A stretch of 36,354 nt of DNA from a virus: positions 1 to 36,354 of the IMG/VR virus record IMGVR_UViG_3300036398_002169. One strand, 5' to 3'. A program made the position numbers and the translations under genes. Each line of letters opens with the position of its first letter. The first letter of the stretch is position 1. Under the pieces are notes generated by a model. It was not told the origin of the DNA, did not search any database, and was given only the letters and a program-made list of their open reading frames with translations. Shown piece after piece: positions 7,043-13,019 of the stretch.

Positions 7043-7250
7043 ACACTACCAAAGTTACATGAAATTAGAACCTGACAACTCCAACAAAGCCGTCCCGTAT
7101 CTCTGGGGCTTTGCTACTCTCGCCGTCTTTGACGGACTTGCCATCGCCCACTTCGCTGAAGAGTTATGGGAGGCCATTGTATTGCTCATCCTATTTTGGG
7201 CCAGTGCAGCGTTCGCTGTGTCAGCCATGCAAGAATGGAGGGGCAAATGA
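7035..7250 (+). CDS. Small membrane protein, two predicted TM helices (71 aa)
   Basis: ATG 7035 lies in the final codons of the helicase C-piece (8-nt overlap, the same AATGAATAA seam as at 5123). The protein has a short polar N-terminus, then hydrophobic stretches YLWGFATLAVFDGLAIAHF and AIVLLILFWASAAFAVSAM separated by an acidic turn. It ends EWRGK, so two membrane passes are likely. The function is unknown; small membrane proteins in phage early clusters can be anti-host or superinfection factors, but nothing here shows that. Confidence 0.66.
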   Translation: MNKHYQSYMKLEPDNSNKAVPYLWGFATLAVFDGLAIAHFAEELWEAIVLLILFWASAAFAVSAMQEWRGK

Positions 7251-7537
7251 CCGACGAACAAATCAACGCAGCGATTGCTGAGGCGTGCGGTCGAAAACGC
7301 AGGCCGGATGGGGATTGGTATCCCGATAATGGATCAGCAGGCACTCAAGCAATTCTCAATTACTGCGCCGACCTCAACGCCATGCATGAGGCTGAAGCCA
7401 CGCTGACAGAAGATCAACTTTGGCGTATGGCTCGCGAGATTGAGCGCAATGAGGAGCAGTGGTATTTTCGAGCAACCGCCCAACAACGCGCAGAGGCGTT
7501 CCTTCGGACATTAGACAAATGGGAGGACAGCAAATGA
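7247..7537 (+). CDS. Conserved small phage protein (MTDEQINAAIAEACG type)
   Basis: The product has 96 residues and an ATGA overlap, with a strong SD (GGAGGGG just upstream). It starts MTDEQINAAIAEACGRK and includes NYCADLNAMHEAEATLTEDQ and a final TAAQ-like ATAQQRAEAFLRTLDKW. This layout (D-LNAMHEAE then QRAEAFL-TL) occurs in many phage and prophage hypothetical proteins, so the gene is real, but the function is unknown. It has mixed helices and no enzymatic motif. Confidence 0.75.
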   Translation: MTDEQINAAIAEACGRKRRPDGDWYPDNGSAGTQAILNYCADLNAMHEAEATLTEDQLWRMAREIERNEEQWYFRATAQQRAEAFLRTLDKWEDSK

Positions 7538-7680
7538 TCAGCACAGGTTACCCCGGTGATAGCGACCCGCTAGCAGAGCTACCCACATGTCCCGAGTGTG
7601 GCATCTGGCTTACGCAAGATTTGTTTGATGACTGGATCTGCGAAGACTGCGACGCAAAGAAAAATGAAGAACCCACCTAA
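7534..7680 (+). CDS. Tiny zinc-ribbon protein (48 aa)
   Basis: The start is ATG 7534, overlapping the previous TGA and preceded by GGGAGGACAG. The protein has CPECGIWL and CEDCDAKK, two CxxC pairs about 18 residues apart, as in a zinc ribbon, in an acidic background. It probably binds zinc; the partner is unknown. Confidence 0.68.
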   Translation: MISTGYPGDSDPLAELPTCPECGIWLTQDLFDDWICEDCDAKKNEEPT

Positions 7681-7750
7681 AATTCAGGTTGCTATTGCTG
7701 TGTTGAGCATCATAGCTTTGGCGCTGAGCTTTATCCTCGACAGAGAATGA
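7664..7750 (+). CDS. Very small single-TM protein (28 aa)
   Basis: The frame runs from ATG 7664 to TGA 7748-7750 and overlaps the genes on both sides (17 nt and 4 nt). The product has a basic N-terminus (MKNPPK) and one hydrophobic helix (VAIAVLSIIALALSFIL), ending DRE, typical of a membrane miniprotein. Tight overlap supports it, but at this length chance cannot be excluded. Confidence 0.42.
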   Translation: MKNPPKIQVAIAVLSIIALALSFILDRE

Positions 7751-7998
7751 GTGCTCAACTAATCGACAATCTCATGGAGAAGATCCATGTACTAACAACA
7801 GAAAACAAACGACTAAAAGATGAGAATCAGACAAAGGCAGAGACAATCGAACGGCTGGGTAGCGCGCTTGCGCAAGATCGATCCACGGGAGTGGCGCAGC
7901 AGAATTATGGAGTTGCCGGTGAAGATGCAGGTCTTCATAGCGCAGATTGTGTGGTGGGATTACTTCGCGGACAAGACGGTGCCGAACCGGTGGCCTGA
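7747..7998 (+). CDS. Coiled-coil hypothetical protein (83 aa)
   Basis: The start overlaps the previous stop (ATGA). The first ~45 residues are a clear heptad-like helix (LIDNLMEKIHVLTTENKRLK then ENQTKAETIERLGSAL). The last ~35 residues are low-quality, Gly/Ala/Val-rich, and lie antiparallel in meaning to the better-looking +1 frame, which carries the next gene. The coiled coil is probably real. Where the true product ends, and whether it shifts into the next frame, is uncertain. Confidence 0.5.
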   Translation: MSAQLIDNLMEKIHVLTTENKRLKDENQTKAETIERLGSALAQDRSTGVAQQNYGVAGEDAGLHSADCVVGLLRGQDGAEPVA

Positions 7999-8161
7999 GC
8001 TAGACATGTGGCTCCGCGCACATCCTTCCACTTTTCGCAAGGAAGTGTGTCCTACTGACGAGGAGATGGTTGATGCGCTGTTAAGCATCGGGTACGAGGA
8101 AAGAACCGCACTGCGCCGGATGGGTATCAACCAGAACAACAAGTGGCACAAGTACAACTAA
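7907..8161 (+). CDS. Hypothetical protein with WWDYFADK motif
   Basis: From ATG 7907 there are 84 residues: MELPVKMQVFIAQIVWWDYF, then helices with RWPELDMWLRAHP, TDEEMVDALLSIGY and a basic end. The frame remains protein-like upstream of this ATG (LRKIDPREWRSRI) back to an ATG at 7820, so the true start may be 7820, or the frame may be entered by a shift from the coiled-coil gene. No strong SD lies before either ATG. The function is unknown. Confidence 0.6.
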   Translation: MELPVKMQVFIAQIVWWDYFADKTVPNRWPELDMWLRAHPSTFRKEVCPTDEEMVDALLSIGYEERTALRRMGINQNNKWHKYN

Positions 8162-8162
8162 C

Positions 8163-8354
8163 ATGGACGCAAACGAACTAATCATGTACCGGCACGTTTT
8201 GGTCCAAGCTGCATCGGCTATCGAGCAGCTCAAGCATTGCTTGCTACGACACTACGATGCCAACTCGGCGTTTGCCAACGACCGGGCTGCACTGCTCGAC
8301 GCTGATCTTGTGCTGGCGCAGGCGTATAAACTGACAACGAAGGAGGACAAATGA
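8163..8354 (+). CDS. Small helical hypothetical protein (63 aa)
   Basis: ATG 8163 is 1 nt after the preceding stop. The product is helical and has a His/Cys-containing stretch IEQLKHCLLRHYDANSAF and an acidic, Ala-rich second half. Its end contains a strong SD (AAGGAGG) that serves the next gene, whose ATG overlaps its stop. No family is recognised. Confidence 0.55.
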   Translation: MDANELIMYRHVLVQAASAIEQLKHCLLRHYDANSAFANDRAALLDADLVLAQAYKLTTKEDK

Positions 8355-8677
8355 CTACAAACGCACTTATAGAAAATCTTAAATCATTAAACCTAGAAGG
8401 GCCGCTTACAAAATCCTTGGTGTCCTTAGCTGCTCTAAGGCTGGATGAGTTGCAGCAACTAAACAAAAACCTAGAGTGTTCATGTGATTCTTGGGAAGAT
8501 GAAGTAATTAAGTTGCGCAAAGAGCTTGAAGAAACCCGCCCAGAACCGTCTCGGCTTGAGATTGCGGCTATGGTGCTGCAAGGCATGACGGCATGCTCGC
8601 ACCTTTGGGGTGATCCAGAGAATACAGCGCTCAAGAAAGCAGACGCACTCATCAAAGCAGCAAAGGAGGCGCAATGA
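8351..8677 (+). CDS. Coiled-coil hypothetical protein with RLEIAAMVLQGM motif
   Basis: The product has 108 residues; the start follows AAGGAGGACAA, an excellent SD. The N-terminal half is Leu-rich and helical (LIENLKSLNLEGPLTKSLVS), then a coiled coil (EDEVIKLRKELEET). A C-terminal RLEIAAMVLQGMTAC and a KKADALIKAAKEA helix follow; this ending is common in small phage proteins of unknown role. The first ~170 nt are AT-rich compared with the rest. Confidence 0.62.
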   Translation: MTTNALIENLKSLNLEGPLTKSLVSLAALRLDELQQLNKNLECSCDSWEDEVIKLRKELEETRPEPSRLEIAAMVLQGMTACSHLWGDPENTALKKADALIKAAKEAQ

Positions 8678-9153
8678 ACTTACCAAAGATTATTGGCTTC
8701 ACCGGGCTGTCCGGCTCAGGCAAGAGTTACGCAGCTTCGGTTGTTCAGGATTGCTACCCTGCCTATCGGCTCTTCTCGTTTGCGCACGAGATCAAGCGGC
8801 TTGCTGGCTGCTATATGGGCTGGGATGGCGAGAAGGACGAGCGTGGGCGCAAGCTCCTGCAAGACCTAGGCATGGCTGGCCGAGCGTATGATCCGCAGTT
8901 GTGGGTGGGCTTCATGCCGCCCGACAGGCTACTAGTCATCGACGACGTACGCTTCCTCAACGAAGCTGCGGCTATCCGCGAGGAAGGCGGCATCGTCATC
9001 CGTGTTAGACGGTTTGGTGTAGATCCAATGGATCATGTGTCCGAGACCGAGCAAGAGCAGATCAGCCCGGACTTTACGCTGGTCAACGATGGCAGCGAGA
9101 CGTTCAAGCACATACTACTACACGAACTTAAGAAATATGGCAGCAATGAATAA
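8674..9153 (+). CDS. Deoxynucleoside monophosphate kinase-like P-loop enzyme
   Basis: The product has 159 residues. Walker A GLSGSGKS is at 11-18 directly after the first beta-strand (IIGFT). LFSFAHEIKRL follows as in phage dNMP kinases, then a lid-like segment, and LLVIDDVRFLNEAAAI, the DVR motif seen in T4 gp1-like and related kinases. Such enzymes phosphorylate dNMPs for phage DNA synthesis. The SD is AAGGAGG. Nothing suggests a modified-base substrate, but specificity cannot be read from sequence. Its end overlaps the next gene in an AATGAATAA seam. Confidence 0.82.
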   Translation: MNLPKIIGFTGLSGSGKSYAASVVQDCYPAYRLFSFAHEIKRLAGCYMGWDGEKDERGRKLLQDLGMAGRAYDPQLWVGFMPPDRLLVIDDVRFLNEAAAIREEGGIVIRVRRFGVDPMDHVSETEQEQISPDFTLVNDGSETFKHILLHELKKYGSNE

Positions 9154-9439
9154 GCGTCAGTTATGGATACGCCGGGTTGAAGCCCGGTGCGGGATTGCGC
9201 CCCTAGACTTCAAGATGGCGCGGTATATTGAGTTGCTCAACATCAGCAACATGCAGGACTTGCGTTGGTCGTTTACGACGCCTAAAAGCGTGTATGGCAT
9301 AGGTGCTGGCACGATAAATAAACTGAAGGAGCTTGCCGGTATGACGCCGCCACCTAAACGGGTGACATGGAAACGGGAGGCGCTGCGGCTGTATGCACTG
9401 CTTGATCAACATGATATAGAGTACATAAAGAACAAATGA
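9146..9439 (+). CDS. Hypothetical basic protein with HhH-like turn (97 aa)
   Basis: The start at ATG 9146 overlaps the kinase stop by 8 nt (AATGAATAA); an in-frame ATG at 9137 is an alternative. A helical N-terminus (MNKRQLWIRRVEARCG) leads into DFKMARYIELLNISNMQDL and YGIGAGTINKLKELAGM, the latter resembling a helix-hairpin-helix (GIGxGTxxKL) that contacts DNA backbone. A basic C-terminus follows. DNA binding is plausible; no family was identified. Confidence 0.58.
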   Translation: MNKRQLWIRRVEARCGIAPLDFKMARYIELLNISNMQDLRWSFTTPKSVYGIGAGTINKLKELAGMTPPPKRVTWKREALRLYALLDQHDIEYIKNK

Positions 9440-9639
9440 CACCAGACGAAGAGATTTATTGGATTGAAGCTGGCCTTCAATGCGACGGCGTTGAGCTAGA
9501 CGACTGGACAAAGGACGCGATCATCCGCTATGGGCGAATGCTGACCGATCGGTTTATGGAGGATATCCATGACTTGCGACTTGAGAACAGCGCACAGGCA
9601 GCGATCATTGAACAGCTTAAAGAACAAATACAAAGATGA
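9436..9639 (+). CDS. Small acidic hypothetical protein (67 aa)
   Basis: The start overlaps the preceding stop (ATGA). The N-terminal half is acidic (TPDEEIYWIEAGLQCDGVEL) and the C-terminal half is a predicted coiled coil (DLRLENSAQAAIIEQLKEQI). Length, overlap at both ends and regular helical pattern support a real gene; no function is recognised. Confidence 0.55.
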   Translation: MTPDEEIYWIEAGLQCDGVELDDWTKDAIIRYGRMLTDRFMEDIHDLRLENSAQAAIIEQLKEQIQR

Positions 9640-9881
9640 CACCAGAACACGCTATCGCTACAGAGATGCTACTGCTTCAGGCCGAACAAGAGATTGATCG
9701 GCTGAAGGCGCGGATCGAACTGCTTGAGAAGGAACGTCAACAGGAGGCTGATATCCAGCTAAAGATTGCGCTTAAGGCAGATAAGTACTACATGCAGCTT
9801 CAGGCTATCAAGGAGAGCGCCTTTGGCGAGATCCACGGCATCACGGCGGAAGATCTGTCGTTTATGAGCGAACGAGAATGA
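9636..9881 (+). CDS. Coiled-coil hypothetical protein (81 aa)
   Basis: The ATGA start overlaps the previous stop. Residues 10-55 form a long charged coiled coil (LLLQAEQEIDRLKARIELLE). The rest is a short amphipathic tail (EIHGITAEDLSFMSERE). It begins MTPE like its neighbour (MTPDE), so the two may be related by duplication, but this is not certain. Function unknown. Confidence 0.55.
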   Translation: MTPEHAIATEMLLLQAEQEIDRLKARIELLEKERQQEADIQLKIALKADKYYMQLQAIKESAFGEIHGITAEDLSFMSERE

Positions 9882-10462
9882 GCGAGGCACCCAAGCGCAA
9901 GAAGCGCAACGCAGTCTATCGGTCACCAGAGTCCCGTGCTAGGCAGCTAGCCGGGCTTTCTGGCGTGAAGATAGAGAAGCATGTGCCAGGTGTAGTCATG
10001 GAGAAGGTGAACGGACAAGGTGCGCTTGCTGGTATACCGCCTGAGATACAGAAGAAGGTGCTGGATCTGTTCATTACTGGTCAGCACAGCCGAGCTATAG
10101 CCATGCAGCTCGGTATCAGCGAGCGGAGCGTGGATGAGATTAAGGTGAGCGCGCTCGATATGGACTCGCAGTTCCGTAATGCGTACTTCAACACGAACTT
10201 GAAGGCCAAACTACAATCGGTGATCGACGGCGCTGCCCAGCGTGTCATGGAGCTGATGCCCGAGATGAGCGCGAAAGACGCCGTGCTGGCCCTGGGCATC
10301 ACACTAGACAAGTATGCTAACCTAGAGAAGAACAAGGTGCCAGATCAGTTGCACCAGCATGTGCATCTGCACACGAACAACGACATCTCTGCCGCTTTCA
10401 TGGCGGCCCTTAAGCCGCCGAAAGCACAAGACGATCATGTTGGAACGATTGAAAACGAGTAA
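9878..10462 (+). CDS. HTH protein, candidate terminase small subunit
   Basis: The product has 194 residues. A basic N-terminus (RKKRNAVYRSPESRARQ) is followed by an HTH at ~68-95 (GQHSRAIAMQLGISERSVDE). A helical oligomerisation-like region with MELMPEMSAKDAVLALGITL and DKYANLEKNK follows, then a His-rich HQHVHLH segment. HTH plus an AVLALGI-x-x-DKY helix and a His/Val tail is typical of phage proteins often called small terminase. It is the last sizeable rightward gene before the leftward block, 4.6 kb from terL, so the role is only suggested. It overlaps the previous gene (ATGA). Confidence 0.5.
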   Translation: MSEAPKRKKRNAVYRSPESRARQLAGLSGVKIEKHVPGVVMEKVNGQGALAGIPPEIQKKVLDLFITGQHSRAIAMQLGISERSVDEIKVSALDMDSQFRNAYFNTNLKAKLQSVIDGAAQRVMELMPEMSAKDAVLALGITLDKYANLEKNKVPDQLHQHVHLHTNNDISAAFMAALKPPKAQDDHVGTIENE

Positions 10463-10754
10463 TGCGATAGCCGGTCTACCTTGTAAATCAGACATTCAAC
10501 TTCTAAATTTCAAGGTGGATTTCAAAAATCAAATTCCAAATTTCAAATCCGAAATTGAAAATCAAATTTCAAATTTCAAAATCAAATCTCAAATTCAAAA
10601 TTCAAATTTGGTTTTACCGAACGGGATTGACCTGGCCAATGAGGTACACGACCTGCGCGATCTTACCGAGCGGTATTGGCGCATCATACAGGCGCAGCAC
10701 GTCAAGATAGCGCAGCTCGAAAGCCAGCTATGTGCGACGATTGCGAAGCTCTAG
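10437..10754 (+). CDS. Hypothetical protein with inserted low-complexity NFK/NQI segment
   Basis: The start is ATG 10437 (26-nt overlap with the previous gene). The product has 105 residues. Residues ~18-60 are encoded by an AT-rich repeat array and read as repeated Phe/Ile-Lys-x-x-Gln/Asn units (VDFKNQIPNFKSEIENQISN). The C-terminal part (LANEVHDLRDLTERYWRIIQ onward) is a normal coiled coil. The array looks inserted into an otherwise ordinary small coiled-coil gene without breaking the frame. Function unknown. Confidence 0.5.
   Translation: MLERLKTSNAIAGLPCKSDIQLLNFKVDFKNQIPNFKSEIENQISNFKIKSQIQNSNLVLPNGIDLANEVHDLRDLTERYWRIIQAQHVKIAQLESQLCATIAKL
10497..10615. repeat. AT-rich TTTCAAA/TTCAAA array 1
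   Basis: This stretch of ~119 nt is built almost only from variants of ATTTCAAA and ATCAAA, for example AAATTTCAAAATCAAA, ending CAAATTTGGTTTT. Composition is far from the flanking GC-rich sequence. It lies inside a coding frame. A second array with the same words and orientation is at 11.46-11.60 kb. Such arrays could act as an easily melted replication-origin element or be a short mobile repeat. Confidence 0.75.
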
Positions 10755-10912
10755 AGGAAGAGGCCGAGTTTTATGCGAGTGAGGCCGCGAAATGGCGGAG
10801 CATATATGAAGTGTCACATAAGCGTGAGCGGATGTTGGCGCGCCAGCTCGCTACGCTGCTCGAGAGCTTGCGCCGAGTTGCGAGGGAAGTGCGTGGAGTG
10901 GGACGGAATTAG
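10730..10912 (+). CDS. Small coiled-coil hypothetical protein (60 aa)
   Basis: The start is ATG 10730, overlapping the previous gene by 25 nt. The product is MCDDCEALEEEAEFYASEAA followed by a basic helix (YEVSHKRERMLARQLATLLE) and an Arg-rich end. It has a CxxC at the N-terminus. Its end overlaps the 3' end of the first leftward gene, so transcription converges here. Function unknown. Confidence 0.5.
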   Translation: MCDDCEALEEEAEFYASEAAKWRSIYEVSHKRERMLARQLATLLESLRRVAREVRGVGRN

Positions 10913-11070
10913 CTATCGCAGTCAGGCACGCGGCTCACGACAATGTGGCGCTGGTTTGCCCACAAGCGGGCCTCCTTGGCCGACGTGAAGCGCCGAATGA
11001 GTTGCCTTGGCCACAGGCATTCAAGCGTCCAAGTGTTTTCAACTTTGTAGAGTAGTGCTTTGTCTTTCAT
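10909..11070 (-). CDS. Small basic hypothetical protein, leftward (53 aa)
   Basis: Leftward frame with ATG complement at 11068-11070. It reads MKDKALLYKVENTWTLECLW, then PRQLIRRFTSAKEARLWANQ and a short tail. The TSAKEARLWA segment looks like an interaction or nucleic-acid-binding helix found in small phage proteins. Its leader on the minus strand is ATTAACCCAAC followed by CCTACCC, similar to the leader of the gene at 12843-12989, and lacks an SD. Function unknown. Confidence 0.52.
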   Translation of the reverse strand: MKDKALLYKVENTWTLECLWPRQLIRRFTSAKEARLWANQRHIVVSRVPDCDS

Positions 11071-11083
11071 GGGTAGGGTTGGG

Positions 11084-11458
11084 TTAATCCGCGATGGCGC
11101 TCCACATTGCATTGAATTCAGCGTCCGACACGCCACAAGTGCACCCTACCATTTGATGGTGTGGCGTCGGGCTTCCAGAACAATAGGCGCAGCGTGGCGC
11201 AGGCTGCACTCGGTCAATCAGCTTGGTCGGCACTGGCTTGTCGGTGTCGGTGTAGCGTAGGTGCGCTTTATACTTGTGGCCACGCGCAGTTTGTAGCGAG
11301 CGACCCCAGCCGCAGTAAGTGACGCGCACTGGGCGACCATCTAGGGTGCCGGTGAGACCGTCCCAGCCATGCACGGCTTTGCGCACGGCGACGTGAACGT
11401 AAGTGACACCGTAGCGGCGGGTTTCTTTGACGTAGGGTAACAAGTTGATGATTGTCAT
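11084..11458 (-). CDS. Hypothetical protein with Cys cluster, leftward (124 aa)
   Basis: The product begins MTIINLLPYVKETRRYGVTY, is basic and beta-rich, and has CAYCSGS and CTCG near the C-terminus, possibly a small zinc site. It ends DAEFNAMWSAIAD. The 3' end lies 14 nt before the start of the next leftward gene. The 5' leader is A-rich (AAAAATAAAATACAC) and follows AT-rich array 2. No family recognised. Confidence 0.6.
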   Translation of the reverse strand: MTIINLLPYVKETRRYGVTYVHVAVRKAVHGWDGLTGTLDGRPVRVTYCGWGRSLQTARGHKYKAHLRYTDTDKPVPTKLIDRVQPAPRCAYCSGSPTPHHQMVGCTCGVSDAEFNAMWSAIAD

Positions 11459-11460
11459 GT

Positions 11461-11594
11461 GTATTTTATTTTTGGTTTTGCTTATCTGAAATCAAATTTG
11501 TTTTTCTGATTCCAGATTTCAAAATCAAAATGGTATTGGTGATTTCAAAATCAAAATTGGTTTTCTAAAATCAAATTTCAAAAAAGGTTTTTGC
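11461..11594. repeat. AT-rich TTTCAAA array 2 (noncoding)
   Basis: About 134 nt of TTTCAAAATCAAA-type words, for example GATTTCAAAATCAAAA twice and CAAAATTGGTTTT, in the same orientation as array 1 (10.50-10.62 kb). It lies between the leftward gene starting at 11458 and the terminator at 11.72 kb. No credible gene covers 11459-11767; the short frames there are translations of the repeat and GC-rich spacer. It may be an origin-like melting region or a repeat insertion. Confidence 0.72.
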
Positions 11595-11703
11595 CTGGGG
11601 AAAGCCACAACCGAAATGCACCTGGGCGACACGGAGCCGCCGCCGCATGGGTGTGCTGGTGCGCAGTGTGGCAAAAGCGCGCCGCGGCGCCCGTGGTTAG
11701 CCG

Positions 11704-11717
11704 GCTCGGATCCGAGC
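11704..11717. repeat. 14-bp perfect palindrome GCTCGGATCCGAGC
   Basis: The palindrome has perfect twofold symmetry and lies directly beside the leftward terminator hairpin. It could be a protein-binding site or a second hairpin of a double terminator. Nothing else identifies a ligand. Confidence 0.5.
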
Positions 11718-11752
11718 AAAAGAGAACCCGCTGGGCGGGAAAACCCAGCGGG
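11717..11752 (-). terminator. Rho-independent terminator of the leftward operon
   Basis: Inverted repeat CCCGCTGGG (11727-11735) / CCCAGCGGG (11744-11752) with an 8-nt loop. Read leftward, the GC-rich 9-bp stem is followed by a U-rich run (TTCTCTTTT). It sits 16 nt beyond the stop of the leftward gene at 11768. Orientation and T-run fit termination of the 13.3-to-11.8 kb transcript. Confidence 0.8.
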
Positions 11753-11767
11753 CCTGAGTGTAGCGGG

Positions 11768-11998
11768 TTAGATCATGCCACGCATGACGTTGCGGTATAG
11801 CGCGCGGTTTTCTAAGTGAAGCCGCACGGTGGCAATATAGAGCGTGCGTCTATCGGCTCGGGAAAGCGCTTTCCATGCCTTCGGCTTGAATCGGCTCCTA
11901 ACGTACCGAAAAGCGCTTGTGTAAGTATCAGACACGTGCAGGCGCGCTACGATAGGGTAGAGCCGGCAAAGGGCAATAGTGAGAGAGAATGTTTTCAT
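11768..11998 (-). CDS. Small basic hypothetical protein, leftward (76 aa)
   Basis: The start is the ATG at 11996-11998 (complement), a few nt past the GP88-like gene stop; a TTG at 12016 would overlap that gene. The product is MKTFSLTIALCRLYPIVARL, then YTSAFRYVRSRFKPKAWKAL and a basic helix (TLYIATVRLHLENRALYRNV). It is strongly basic and helical and may bind nucleic acid. It is the last gene before the terminator. Confidence 0.55.
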   Translation of the reverse strand: MKTFSLTIALCRLYPIVARLHVSDTYTSAFRYVRSRFKPKAWKALSRADRRTLYIATVRLHLENRALYRNVMRGMI

Positions 11999-12002
11999 GA
12001 GA

Positions 12003-12803
12003 TTAGATGGAAACAACGAAGCCGGACTCGGAGCGCTTTGCTTTGCCTTTGGCGGTTAATCCTACTACGCAGCCCTTCGGATCCAAAAAACGGAGGTCGG
12101 ATTCATCTCCGACGATAACCCGTTTTCCTAGGTATCGCTTCGGAAGTGTTTTCCGAAAGACGACGGCCACGTTTCCGCGGGCCTCGAGAACCCGCCTGCA
12201 ATCGGCTTCGTTAGTTTCAGAGCGTGAGAAAACCAAGCGGTAGTTTTTTGGGTGTTTCCCGGCCGCATTATCAAGCGCGCGCTTGGGATTCTTTGTGTAG
12301 TCGTAGAAAGCAACCCTTGGGAAAAGGTCCATGAGGTTCAACCCGTTAACCTTCAGCTTTTCCCAAGCGATATCGGACGTCCCGTTTAGACGCACTACCG
12401 GCCGCAACCCAAGCTTAAGCGCTTTAAGCTGCAAAGCGTGAATATCAAGCGCCAGGTTGCAAAGGAAGGTGGCGTTAGCCTTAAAAAAAAGGGCGGTTTT
12501 GGCGCGCCTTGCCTTTTGTACCGAATTGAAGGCCCCACGGCCTGCCGAATTAAGGCAATCGGCAGAGCAACCTGGTGAAGCAAAGGGACACACGTTTCCG
12601 AAGCCACCCAGATCCAAAGGGGAAAGGTAGAGAATCCCAGTGAGAAAACCGAAGGATTCACCCTTCACGGTTTTCGCGTCATTACTGATTCCAAGTAATT
12701 CACGGCGTTTGAAGCCGCTTGGCAAGATTAACCCGAGTAAATGTGCGGTACGGTAGAAACCGCGACCGAGTGTGTGTAGGCAGTGTTTAGCTGGTGCGTT
12801 CAT
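12003..12803 (-). CDS. GP88-family protein (gene product 88-like)
   Basis: The product has 266 residues. The central part carries a cysteine cluster CPFASPGCSADCLNSAGRG, then helices with RRAKTALFF and a PVVRLNGTSDIAWEKL segment. FYDYTKNPKRAL, FSRSETNEADCRRVLEARGN and VVFRKTLPKRYLGKRVIVGD follow, ending with a Gly/Lys-rich LTAKGKAKRS segment. This order matches phage GP88 proteins (named after mycobacteriophage L5 gp88), whose biochemical role is unknown; the Cys cluster suggests metal or Fe-S binding (inference). The start ATG is preceded, on the minus strand, by AAACCTAACACACTACAAAA, shared with another leftward gene. It is the largest gene of the leftward operon. Confidence 0.78.
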   Translation of the reverse strand: MNAPAKHCLHTLGRGFYRTAHLLGLILPSGFKRRELLGISNDAKTVKGESFGFLTGILYLSPLDLGGFGNVCPFASPGCSADCLNSAGRGAFNSVQKARRAKTALFFKANATFLCNLALDIHALQLKALKLGLRPVVRLNGTSDIAWEKLKVNGLNLMDLFPRVAFYDYTKNPKRALDNAAGKHPKNYRLVFSRSETNEADCRRVLEARGNVAVVFRKTLPKRYLGKRVIVGDESDLRFLDPKGCVVGLTAKGKAKRSESGFVVSI

Positions 12804-12812
12804 ATGTTGCTT

Positions 12813-12832
12813 TTTTGTAGTGTGTTAGGTTT
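12813..12832 (-). promoter_or_regulatory. A/C-rich leader motif before the GP88-like gene
   Basis: Minus-strand sequence AAACCTAACACACTACAAAA, 9 nt before the start codon. A near-identical 19-nt copy lies directly before the gene starting at 13264. There is no Shine-Dalgarno. It may be a translation-initiation enhancer or regulator site. Confidence 0.5.
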
Positions 12833-12842
12833 GCGTTGTTGG

Positions 12843-12989
12843 TTACTTGTTGCGGTTAGCTTTGCGATAGTCGCAATAGACTGACAACCAAAGGGATGCG
12901 GTTACGAGTGCACAGCCGCCCATTAAAAGGAAGAGGCACAATCTGGTATAAGCCGCGTATTCTAAGGCATTCATGTCGGATGGGTTCAT
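12843..12989 (-). CDS. Small single-TM protein, leftward (48 aa)
   Basis: The start ATG complement is at 12987-12989. The product is MNPSDMNALEYAAYTRLCLF, a hydrophobic helix (LMGGCALVTASLWLSVYC) and a basic tail (DYRKANRNK). One membrane pass is likely. The leader has the ATTAACCCAAC motif also seen before the gene at 10909-11070. Function unknown. Confidence 0.55.
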   Translation of the reverse strand: MNPSDMNALEYAAYTRLCLFLLMGGCALVTASLWLSVYCDYRKANRNK

Positions 12990-13019
12990 AAGGTTGGGTT
13001 GGGTTTGTTGGGTTAATCT
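12990..13019 (-). promoter_or_regulatory. C/A-rich leader with ATTAACCCAAC motif
   Basis: On the minus strand this reads ATTAACCCAAC followed by three CCCAAC-like units up to the ATG. The same 11-mer precedes the leftward start at 11070 (plus-strand 11071-11088). The repetition before two genes suggests a shared leader function instead of an SD. Confidence 0.45.

Noticed and set aside
11525-11800. Short ORFs on both strands between 11.5 and 11.8 kb
   Set aside because: They translate the AT-rich array, the palindrome and the terminator hairpin; no SD or protein-like composition.
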